Made by a program: the position numbers and the translations under genes. 64,000 nt of DNA, from NCBI RefSeq assembly GCF_000524195.1, contig NW_020170384.1:2121587-2185586 (forward strand), given 5' to 3'. Position 1 is the stretch's first letter. Each line of letters begins with the position of its first letter. The DNA is from Echinococcus granulosus (lineage: Eukaryota; Platyhelminthes; Cestoda; Cyclophyllidea; Taeniidae). Below, piece by piece: positions 37,901-47,200 of the stretch. The notes below the pieces were generated by a model. That model was not told the DNA's origin and searched no databases. It was given only the letters and a program-made list of their open reading frames with translations.

Positions 37901-40447
37901 TCGAAGGGGACAATAACTCCCGAGTCACTCTTGATTACGTCGATTATTGTTAGTGGAGAAGAGTGGGGATCTCAGTAGCTTTGATGGGATAGAGATATAG
38001 ATGGAGAGCCTAGAAATGGACATGTATGTTAAGCATACGCATGTAATCAGTACCGCTCTATTGCACAGTGCTGTTCTTGGCGCTCTTTGTAGTCGGGTGT
38101 ATTAGAATCATGCAATAAATTTTTACCGGGCCGATGTCAATACTATTGGCATGTTTCGCAGCCATCACGTTCAACCGTTACGTCGTCTTCGTGGACTGTA
38201 TTGTAGGGATTACCATCAAAATGCTCAAGAGTGGCCAATTTCTCATGACAATTTCACTTTGCATCAATTACACTTTGCATGAACGCTCATCTGAAAACAA
38301 AACCGTTCCATAAAATATGAGGCATGGATTGGTCCCATTGAGGTGCTCTCCGTATTCATGCCTACTTTCTATTACCACCAGTCCGTCATCTTACCGTATC
38401 CAAATGAAAACTGTGTAATGCGTTTATTATTATCACCGGAAGGGCATTTCTTTTGATTAAATTGTTTATTTTGGATTCTAAGGTCGTTCCGTCTTTGCTG
38501 TCTGCCTATGACTTCTAGCTCCAATTCTACCAACTCTTCCAGTCACTGTTTTTTAACTTTCCACCTAGTTCCACCTCGACTCTTGAGAAGGCTCTCTCCC
38601 CTCTGATTCCAACCACCGTAAACGGTATCACAAAGGTTTACGAGTCTACAGAGAGCCTGACGGGTCACCGACTCCGTGGCGCGATTCGGGCCCTCTCTGT
38701 TATCACGCGGGCTCCAGGATGTGGAGACGTGCGCATAGCCATCGGGGACGACCGACTTGTCGCCCGTAAAGTTGCCTTCCTGGTGCGCGCACGTGCTCCG
38801 CCCATCTCCGAGGCGGAGAAGCGTTCCCCACCCTACGATGAGCCGCTGGCGGCCAACGCTTGTCTTATCTTGGAGGCATGTGTGGACGACACGGTGTTGG
38901 CAGAGAACCTTATTGGCACTACGATCATCATGGACCTGCTTAAACTTACACGAGTAGGCTTTCTAGCAATTTTTATGTTTTGCGGGGATTTTGTAGCCCA
39001 AATGTTATCCCTGGTGGTGAATTCGCGTGCTTTCATTGTTCTAATGCTTGCCTTGATTCTGGGTAGTAATGCTGCCACGGCGGCCAACACAAATGAGTGT
39101 TGTATTCACCGTTCGCACAGAAGCATTTGTCGCCTGTACAATTTTGCGACAGGTTAAGTAGGAGTCGATCATGTGTCCAGGATCAACCAGATGTTGCCAG
39201 AGATGGTTGAGTGTTGACACGAATTACTACCGAGACTGTAAGTTGGAAACCACTATGGTCATAATCCTGGCTCACAAGAGTACGATCAATCTATAGGCCT
39301 TTGCATCGTAAAGTGGCTTTCGCAAGATTGGGCATTCTATCACCGCATCGTACTGTAGCTATAGTTTTCTGTACAAGTTGATATCTGAGGATTCGGATTT
39401 TACGTCTTAGTTGACAAGGAAGTTCGTTCATTGCCTCTCGCTGTTGCCTCCCACTTGATCAATTGTGAAAATTTGACATTCACGCCAATATCACTTTGTG
39501 ACAGGACACACTTTTTACCCAGTGTTGCGTGTAATATCGCAACAGTAACATTTCTTTCTATAGCTGTAAGAATAAACGTCTCGGTTTGGTTCGAATAGTG
39601 CTAGTTTATAGTTGATGCAGAGTTACAGCACCCAGTTGAGATTTCGCCGTCCAAATTCCAAATCAAGTTCCATCTGAAAGAAGCATACTGAATCGTTACC
39701 CATTGGAATGAAGGGCTAGCTCTGCTGTTGGGTATCATGGATTTAGTGAACTTGCCATGGTTGTGGATGTCTATTGGTTGGAATGAAACATTGCTGACGT
39801 TTTAACTAGCGTATGTGTGTTTCTTATGGTGAATTGCCTTTTATAGGAAAGCGGGAGCCTAGTGTCTCAAGATTGGCGTAGTATGTGAACTTCGCTGGTT
39901 AGCATTTGTGCAGCAGGCATATTTATGCTTGACAAGACTTGCAGAGCAGTGGCTTGTTTATTTCTTTGTTTCCAGTGGGAGAATCACTTTATGTAGACGT
40001 ATTTTGTGACAGGTCATGTAGATGCTGTTTTGGATCGAGTGCTGTGCATCAGGTTCATTTTCTGGCGTAAGCACTTCAACATTTTAGTACTATTTGCTAT
40101 TTATAGCCTTTCATGTCATTGGTAGTGTAGAGGGTTCACCTTCTGGCTCAAATGTGTGCATGAGTGAAGTGCGGTTATATACATCGCTTAAAAGCATCAC
40201 TTGTGTACCAATGTACGTCAGTGGTGAATCCGTTTGCAGCTTCTTCACCAATGCCTATTGATTCGTTTTGAAGGAGGCGAAGAAACCCCAGACGAAGCGC
40301 AACGCTAGCTGCGTGATTGCACGCCTGTCTCTGGCGAGCCATGTGCACCGTGAGGAGATGTCTCGATTGGATGCGATGTCGCAGTTAACGCGATTCGACT
40401 CCTGGAATGTTGATACCACGGAGCGTGAACCGGGCATGCTCTTCTAA
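31806..40447 (+). CDS. TTC12: TTC12 orthologue (TPR and armadillo-type repeat protein), complete, 12 exons
   Basis: TTC12 is a cytoplasmic factor required for assembly of axonemal dynein arms before they enter cilia. The model joins 12 exons to 3045 bp (1014 codons plus stop), and every junction keeps frame. N-terminal text (KLMDEDYEKLANVEEMSEII, then SRTNKTFINKS) matches the start of vertebrate TTC12. MSVEAFKAQVAADAAERSRR and three TPRs follow (about residues 112-240: EFFKVGDMENAIKLYTKAID, YNNRALAYLRAGRPELALVD, KACLRRGKALLVL). The C-terminal two thirds is armadillo-like helical repeat, with FRVRNGFTVLE, ENQRLLVETMP, ASGREGLL, AANACLILEAC and RNASCVIARLSL each matching the family in order. 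It is about 300 residues longer than human TTC12 (705), partly through a charged low-complexity insert in exon 5 (about residues 343-405). The start is the first in-frame ATG after an upstream stop. Confidence 0.88.
31992..32054 (+). CDS. TTC12: TTC12 exon 2
   Basis: 63 bp, phase 1 to phase 1, acceptor TTTTTTAG, donor GTAAGT. Encodes TRSGSRTNKTFINKSLDSGS, where the R-T-N-K-T-x-I pattern matches vertebrate TTC12 at the same distance before the TPR block. This identifies a small exon too short for open-frame detection. Confidence 0.75.
32171..32424 (+). CDS. TTC12: TTC12 exon 3: first TPR
   Basis: Encodes the SVEAFKAQVAADAAERSRRR lead-in helix and TPR 1 up to LYNNRAL; donor GTAATT, phase 0. 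The lead-in aligns with the [20 protein letters not shown] segment of vertebrate TTC12. Confidence 0.88.
32564..32986 (+). CDS. TTC12: TTC12 exon 4: TPR 2 and 3
   Basis: Opens AYLRAGRPELALVDCDLALR, completing the TPR cut by the previous intron, then a third TPR (KACLRRGKALLVLRRPRDAL). Donor GTGACT after TGG, phase 0. The next intron is 64 bp. Confidence 0.85.
33051..33446 (+). CDS. TTC12: TTC12 exon 5: charged low-complexity insert
   Basis: Opens RFLRLITEAAVFGRKMRQYT; the acceptor AG at 33049-33050 is the one that keeps phase 0 (an AG at 33045-33046 would run into a stop). The middle is Glu/Ser/Gly/Lys-rich, with a basic run HRKRKKGR, and has no counterpart in vertebrate TTC12. It ends with FRVRNGFTVLESQMK, which matches the family again. 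Confidence 0.8.
34096..34373 (+). CDS. TTC12: TTC12 exon 6
   Basis: Armadillo-type helices with CYQLARDCGENQRLLVETMP, matching the vertebrate S-R-N-E-E-N-Q-R-V-L-V segment. Acceptor CACTTCAG, donor GTAAGT, phase 2. Confidence 0.85.
35544..35883 (+). CDS. TTC12: TTC12 exon 7
   Basis: Encodes ARQELQLHHLLGLLQCSACD and CEASGREGLLTY, matching the I-R-Q-Q then L-L-L-H-L-A-Q-T-E-S-G-R-S-L-I armadillo repeat of vertebrate TTC12. Enters in phase 2 and leaves in phase 0 at GTTAGC, a weak donor that is nevertheless the one keeping frame. Confidence 0.8.
36868..37121 (+). CDS. TTC12: TTC12 exon 8
   Basis: Acceptor TTCACAG, donor GTGCGT, phase 0 to 2. Helical text with CLSVLLDSLSAASDDPVLRR and NFVVNLANCAIRHVPLM, plus a short Ser/Thr/Asn/Ala-rich loop (SNSNSTATTSAP). 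Confidence 0.8.
37203..37407 (+). CDS. TTC12: TTC12 exon 9
   Basis: Encodes HTALVASLCRLLHNFLSGEL and QQEMEALLTLVGDIL, armadillo-like helices. Acceptor TTTGCAG, donor GTGAGT, phase 2 to 0. Confidence 0.82.
37577..37695 (+). CDS. TTC12: TTC12 exon 10
   Basis: Encodes VEKWSHSGRDAPDLPNKKH then RLKERIKLLISIVCS. Acceptor CACTGCAG, donor GTGAGT, phase 0 to 2; about 40 codons. Confidence 0.75.
38569..38953 (+). CDS. TTC12: TTC12 exon 11
   Basis: Encodes the C-terminal armadillo repeats, including LRGAIRALSVITRAPG, DRLVARKVAFLVRARAPP and PLAANACLILEACVDD. The latter two match the D-K-K-L-S-V-M-M-K-L-L and G-N-A-A-L-C-L-G-N-C motifs of vertebrate TTC12 in order. Donor GTAGGC, phase 0. Confidence 0.85.
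40274..40447 (+). CDS. TTC12: TTC12 exon 12 (terminal)
   Basis: Acceptor TTTTGAAG, then EAKKPQTKRNASCVIARLSL, matching the D-T-Q-K-T-A-V-Q-V-N-A-G-I-A-L-G-K-L segment at the vertebrate C-terminus. Stop TAA 40445-40447. No AATAAA was found close downstream; the nearest noted is 41727-41732. Confidence 0.82.
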   Translation, partial: EAKKPQTKRNASCVIARLSLASHVHREEMSRLDAMSQLTRFDSWNVDTTEREPGMLF

Positions 40448-42217
40448 CCACCTCTATCCACACTATCACCACCATCCCCTTCTTCGTCGAACCCATCGTT
40501 TTACTGTTAAATACGCGTATCTTCATCAAGTTGTGCTCTCGTTCTTCTTTCAAGCAAGGAGGGTTTGGTGCTACTGTGTCTTGGTAATCAAGTTGAGGCG
40601 GCCTTCTGTGAACATTAGAAAGGCTGCCTTGAACCCATGTAGTACGTGCCGTTTTGAGAAGCCTATAAGTACGTAAAGGTTTGGATGAGAACTAGTTTTA
40701 AGTCGGAATATAGGTATTTACTGACCGTTCAGCTGTCAGTGGTCGTCCAATTAACGATATTATAACGGACCTCGAGCTGGGGTGTCTGGCCCGGTAGCTG
40801 ACTCTAATAGAGAGAGGTGGTTTCCTCTGTGCAACGCAAGATATGGTTAGATGTCTGGTTGGCAGTGGAAAACTCAGGCTTGATTGCACGACTCGAGTTG
40901 TCTCACCCACCGCATCCGGGCCCTGCTTTATGGTAGACTCGGTTTATGGTGTCGGCTAGTCTCGACAGCTTAGCTGCAGTTCGCGATCGGTTACCGTTGG
41001 AAAGATAACCACGAACCAGTACAAGCATTCGATACGGGGGGATGTCCGTTTCAAGAAAAATTTAAAATCTCGACCAAAATCGTTGAGGATATGATTTCTT
41101 AAATCTATCCACCAAGGAAAAAGGCATTTCATAGGAATATAACAGAGTTTGGCGCTACACCGGCCCATGACAAGATTAACTTGAAAAGTCTTCAGTTGAA
41201 TCTAATGCAAGTTAGATTTTGGATTTCAGCTGTCAGTGCGTTTTTTAATACTCAGTGTCATAATCGGACTGTTGCAGTTGATTACTGGCCCTATTGGTAC
41301 AACCATTGGGTCACAATGGTTATATGAATGCCAGTGAAGAAAATGTTGTGTAAATGGGGTGGTAATGTGGGATTTTGCATTCAAGCGAAGTTCCGTGGTA
41401 GAATTAGAGCTTCCTCTGTCTTAAGATAAAGTGGCTCCTTTTTTTGGTCACCAGGTTAGCACATTCCGCAGCGTTTGTAATGCTGTTTGTGATGCGCTGC
41501 CTTATAGAACTGGATTTCATTTAGAGTCTGTAATAATTGAGAGTCAAAAGTTTTTTGTAGTTATGTTCTTATGCCAGTTCTTCAAAGGACTTTGGCACAG
41601 GGACAAATTTTAAAGGACTTACGGTAGGGGTTAAGCAATCTGTGGTAAATCTAAGACTTGCTCCAAGTAATCTGTGAAGTGGCTTGCTCCATTAAACCCT
41701 AGAGTCCACCCAAAATGCTCATAGTCAATAAATCCAATGGAGAAATTCAGTTACTTCCCATGGAGTGGTGGCACAGTTAGGCTAAGAGTCTTGCCCTAAT
41801 AGCAATCACCGACTATTTCTGGTGTGTTAACCTTATTTACGTCATCACTTCTAAAAGTTAATATTTGCCCTATCAAAGAAAGAGACGAAAACCGTAATAT
41901 ATAAAATGATGTCAGTGTTTAAACATGAATATTTGAAAATCCCGTTCAATTGCTTCCTTGTCAAAGGATTGACCATCAGTGTGGACTTAATCTGCTTTAA
42001 AAAATACACACTAACAGATAAAACACCCAAAAAAAGATCAGAAAAGATGGGAATTTGTTTGACTAATTCATGCAGTAATGTCCAGAAAGACCTGTTTGTG
42101 ACTATGCACTGTTAAACACTAAATCTCCAACTTTGCGGCTAATACATTTCCTGAAGTCATATGTCTGTGCTGCAGACAACGCAAATATGACAGAGGGGTA
42201 GGGTAAAAATGGATAGT
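40448..42217. other. TTC12 to ASH2L intergenic, left part
   Basis: Includes the TTC12 3' UTR, of unknown length. A GC-richer block at about 40700-41000 looks repeat-derived, but no second copy was identified. No coding exon was supported. Confidence 0.45.
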
Positions 42218-43262
42218 TCGTATGATTCAGCGTTAGTTTAAGTGGACACTTAAGTCTCCGCAGATTTCATGGCCTCCGGGACATGCCAGTAACCTCCCAG
42301 TCCTGTACTATAGCAATGTATTTTCTGTCGTGATATTGTGATATTCCATGAATTCAGAGAAGACTCGGAGTGCTACAACGGCGGTGGAGAGGAGTAAACT
42401 CTATTCTGAAGGACAGACACCCTGAGCTATGTAGCTAAATGCTGCAATTTAAAGTGTCAGAGGAAGGGCATCTGCTGGTGATGAAAGAATCCATGAAGAC
42501 AAATAACAGAGGGGTTGAAAATGGTATCTATCTTCTCCAGTTATCTCTGTCTCGTCTTTTACAGGAATCCTATCAACAACGGACATGACACCAGATTTGA
42601 ACCATTTAAAAAATTCATTGCTGGATTGTTTACGATATCTATGTGAAGATGTCATTTAGATGAAGAAGCAATGCTTCTTCCATCTTTTAACCCAGATAGT
42701 TATGTGGCTGAACGCTATTAAAGTCAGAACAAAGTGGTAGGGAGGATTACATGCGAAAGTAAATAAAGCCTCGCCGTGTACTAAATGGCACTGCTTTTAG
42801 GTCAGCGTTCCTTCGACTAGTGATGAGGATACGAGATGACTACACTGTAGAACGTTGCCCACGCCCCGGCAACAGAAGGAAAACACGTTTCGCCCTTTCT
42901 GGTACAGTTCCCAAGGCTTTAAATCTTGTAAAATTGTTGAGAGGTGTAAACCATTACATCTGTACGCAAATTCACTAACTGGTGCTGCCGGTTCGCCGGA
43001 GGTCTTATTCTCAAAGCACCGCCTACGCGATGATGGACGATGCGGGAGGTTGACCAAAGGGAGCGCAGGAGAGGAGCCATGAATTGCATGGAATGCTTGT
43101 TTAACTAACCATTCGCTTACGAGGGTACTTAAATCTCCGCAGATTTTACTTTAGCTCCTCGGCATGGACTTCGGACCATGACACTAGCCTCTCAGCCCTA
43201 CCGTACATTAGTAGCATATTTTCTACCATGTTACCGGACTTATAGCTACCTCTAGTACTACA
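42218..43262 (+). mobile_element. TRIM-like non-coding LTR element, copy 4
   Basis: The 5' LTR is about 42218-42377 (ends CGGAGTGCTACA) and the 3' LTR 43080-43262 (starts TGAATTGCATGGAATG, ends CTAGTACTACA). Both carry the landmark CTCCGCAGATTT about 880 bp apart, followed by GACATG or GGACTTCGG and CTCCCAGTCCTGTAC or CTCTCAGCCCTACCGTAC. The purine-rich AGGGAGCGCAGGAGAGGAG (about 43058-43076) precedes the 3' LTR. The internal region matches copy 5 (GCTTTTAGGTCAG-GTTCCT, GGGGTTGAAAAT, GAACCAT, GGTGTCATTTA-like). It lies between TTC12 and ASH2L and has no coding capacity. Confidence 0.7.
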
Positions 43263-44106
43263 GTAGAGTGCAATTTATTTAGCAAGCCTTCTATTGGCGA
43301 CGAATTCACGCAAACAACTTTTGCATTCGTCGTACAACAAGTTTGTAGTAATGCCCTGGACTCACTTGATTTTAAGTGTGGGGTAGGTTTCAAAAGTGGT
43401 GAAATCATCCCTCTAAAAATTTCACCAAATTCCTTTAAACAGTAAGCTTTTTAGCGTTTATTGCCCGTAAGAACACAATGAATCGGTCATAAACAATCAA
43501 ATAACGAATTCACTCGGGCAATACGATGCCTGATAGATGCATTGAACTGTACTGGATTGATAGTTGTCCCACTAAGCACTTAAATATATAGGCGCTTTAG
43601 TCTTCACAGGTCTGACTTCCACCTACGTGACTTGGCCTTGCAGCCACGTCGTTGGCTTCTCAGCTATTCTGCTTGCTGATAATAGACAAGCATTTTATGC
43701 TGCGATGCCTCCAACTTAGGGTGCTTCAGGTCTTCGTCAACAGTTCGATGAACACAAAATTAGTTTGTGCTACTATAAAAAAACATCTGATTCTAACTGC
43801 AGAAATGATTGTCTTGGACATTTGTTTGCACTTGTTTGAAAATATTTAAAGCAGACCCATCCATTTAAAAAGCACGCTACGTAATTGAACCACAGTAAGT
43901 AAATTTTAATGATTTTTATGGCAAATTAGGCCATTTACAGTCCTCCATGCGTGGATAATGCCTACTTTGTTCATTGAACTTGGATTCGTGGTCATCCAAG
44001 GTCAGTTGCGTTTTGACCTGAATCTCTAGGCTTGGATTGTTATTTTGTCCTACCAAAATGGTTTGCCCTTCGTTATCTTAATATTTGCCTCCATAAGACT
44101 GAGCCT
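43263..44106. other. Region directly upstream of ASH2L
   Basis: About 840 bp between the LTR element and the ASH2L start, so it must hold the 5' UTR and probably the promoter. A stretch at about 43570-43720 (CACTTAAATATATAGGCGC, CTTGCAGCCACG) may be a decayed partial LTR of the same family. Confidence 0.35.
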
Positions 44107-44219
44107 ATGGACACAAGTGAAAGCAGTTTAGAGGTCGCCAACGAAAGCGAAAGCAAGATGAGAGAGCTTATGTCCAAAACCATACAAATTGAAGTTGCCC
44201 CAGACCAACAGTGCTATTG
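44107..44219 (+). CDS. ASH2L: ASH2L exon 1
   Basis: Starts [20 protein letters not shown] and ends inside the second PHD cysteine codon (TG|C). Donor GTATGC, then a 34-bp intron (44220-44253). The N-terminus is much shorter than in vertebrate ASH2L. No in-frame ATG lies in the 75 bp upstream. Confidence 0.75.
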
Positions 44220-47200
44220 GTATGCATTTCTTGTCAGTTCAGTCATAATTTAGCAATAAACCCCGTGATTATTCTGTTCCTGAATTTCAGTGCAGCTTTT
44301 GTTATCGGTGGTTTCATCACCAATGCATTAGTTTCGACATTGGGTAAGATGATACATCAATGATTTAATCATTTAGTCCTTCTTTACCATTCATGACAGC
44401 CTACCACTTCATGTGCAAAAAGTGTAATAATTCATCGGAAGAAGTGTTCTCTAAGAAGCAAGCAAACTTTGCCAGTATGTGTCAAACAACACTTGCAAAC
44501 TTGATGTGCATTTGTAATGGCCGTATTTACTTCTCCGAAGAAAAAGAACTTATACCCTACCTTGAACAAAATTGGGAACTTTTGACATCTCAACCTCGTC
44601 GAACCAACAACTCCTGGCACACAAATATACACAAAACACTCGTAATTAAGTTTTTTTGTGTGGTGAAATGTTGTAGGTCAGCAATGAACTCTTCAATGTC
44701 GTTGATTTGGATCCCCAACACGCGGTTTGTCTATCCTGCCAAGTAGGGGCATCTATTTTCCCCTTTTGTGAAAAGTATATTGGTATCTAATTGTCAATTA
44801 CTATCACACCAAGTCCTGCTTATACTTACTACTTGCATGAGCTTCTTACCGATGCAGCTTTTTATTTTCAAAAGTATTTTTACCTGAATTAATTTTTCTC
44901 ATATCTGGAAATTTTGGTTTGTTTGCTTGTCTAGTTTATAATTTTATTCAAAACGCATTTATTTGACTTGGTGAAGCCACTTAATTTGACTAATTTTTAT
45001 TCTATTTCAAACGTCTACTACAGTCTTGCCAAATGTACATCACTGTAGTTATCTAGTGTGTGGCGGCCATGGTTCACTTATTTTTAGTTGTAGAATTTAT
45101 TGGTTTCTGATGGTTACTACCTTTTGATCTCACATTAGGTCCCGTATCTTGCTGCTCGATTGGGCGCCCGATTAGGAAGTGATTATTGCTAGTCTACGTT
45201 ATTGTTAGCTCTGACAGTTTAATTCAGGAATATTGGGTTGTATCGTTGGGAGCGCTTAAGCCATACGACTCCTTTTTAGCATTAGAACTAGCACATACCC
45301 TTATGGCCATTCTACGAATAGTGGCCCCTTTTCATCAGCTCGTCGACCTCACTATTGTTAGGATGGATTTTGGTGGGAAGCTCCTACCAGATTCTGGTAG
45401 TCAATGTTGCGCAACCGCATGCTGAAATCCGTTCAAATCACCTATGCGACTGGCATATTTGTGATATTGGTATATTCTCGAATTTATAATTCCACTGGAT
45501 AACTTAACGCAGTTTTTAACTACCAGTCATTTTGTTTATCTTACCAATCCTACCATTTAAAGTTTACTTGGTTTTAAACATATTCACTGCCTATCCTCGC
45601 GGTTATCCAAAGGGTACTGGTTCTATTTCTTTAATCACAAATAGTTTTTCAGCTCTTTTAGTTCTATGCGCTTGTTTTTTTAATTGCTTGGTTGGGTATT
45701 TCGTAAATGTATTTTTCATATGCTCAAAACTGATTGGTATTTGGTTTCATTTTGTTTATGTTCCCTAACGCTAGATGACATTTTATGACAACTTGCCTTT
45801 ATCTTTATTTACTTCATCATTTCATTCCTATCATGTCTAGTACGCGCCTCTGCGGCCATTAACCAAATGGCGTTTGCACTATTATAAAGTGTGCATTAGT
45901 GTATAACTCAGCTGCACATATTTTATTCCAAACTCATTTCTGTTTACTACTTAGGGGAGCGTCATGGTTGCAGAAACTACTATAGATTCAAAAATCAACA
46001 GCATTTATCCTCAAAATAAGATCAAACCATTGCTTAAATTTATTTGATTGCATTACTGTCTTCCCCACTATTTTCATTCAGGCATTATTAGCTTGATTTG
46101 ATGAGTTTGGTATATCCAGTTCTGTTAAATGAATGGTTTTTCCTGATTGGTCTTTGTTACAACTTAGCAGCCCCATTTCATTTCCACTTGATCTCTTTTT
46201 GGCTTCACGTCCCCCTTCTCTACTATATCTATCAAGATTTGTTCCTTATTGCTTGTGTGAGTGCCACATCGATGAAATCTTTACTTAAATTTGTAGTGTT
46301 GACAATAATGACAGTAATCTACCCTTCATAAATAACCTGCCTTAGCATTATTTCGTTGATCACTCACGTAATGTTGATACCCTTTAGCGATATTGATAAA
46401 TACAACTTCTAACAAGGGGAGTCAATCTTACCGTGTAGATAGGTTGCCATTAGATTATGCATTGTATAATCTAACCAACAGCAATGAAATTTCTCTGTCA
46501 AAATTCACTACTGACTTAAATCTTATACTTTTTTACTACGGTTGTTAGGACGTGAGCACCATTGGCCCCAGTTACGAGCGTTTCCGCGCCCTCACTAGTC
46601 AACTGAAGACCAGCGTTAGCAAACGCAACGCCCACCCCTCCACTGGTCAGTTGACCGACCTGGCCGGCGGTGGCGATAGTTCATCTACAGCCGGCGACGG
46701 CTCAGAGGGTGGAATGGGCAAGTTCCTGCGCAAGGGTGGTCAGGTGTGCGGCAGCGGTGCCTCTCTCGGCGCCTCTGGTGGTGGTGGATGCGTCGTTGGT
46801 GGTAACGTTCGCTCCACGCGTCGCTCTACTGCAGCAGCTGTTGCCTCTGCTGGCCTCAGCGCTGGCTCTTATGCCATTGGATGTCATGAGGATAACAAGA
46901 CTAAAATTAGCGAGTTTGGGATTCCTTTAGACCATCCGGTAAACACGGAAAATTACAGGTAAAGATGTGCTTGGCTGAAAGGTGCTTTTGTATTCTCTAG
47001 ACGTTTAGGTCCTTCTTAAATGGAGAAAAATCATGGGATAGGCTGGTAGTATTGGAATATAGAAAAATTAACTTCACGATGAGTAGTAATTGGAAAAAAT
47101 ATATAACAGCATGAAAATTATGGGCCCTATTTGATCCTTATTTTTCTCGATTTGTCGGCAGCCAACACTCATCGTTGATTTCAGTTTACCTTATGTTCTT

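Noticed and set aside
45139..45189. Candidate ASH2L exon ([17 protein letters not shown])
   Set aside because: It has a fair acceptor, but the only GT near its end is in phase 1, which does not join the phase-0 exon at 46549, and it does not resemble the missing vertebrate segment.
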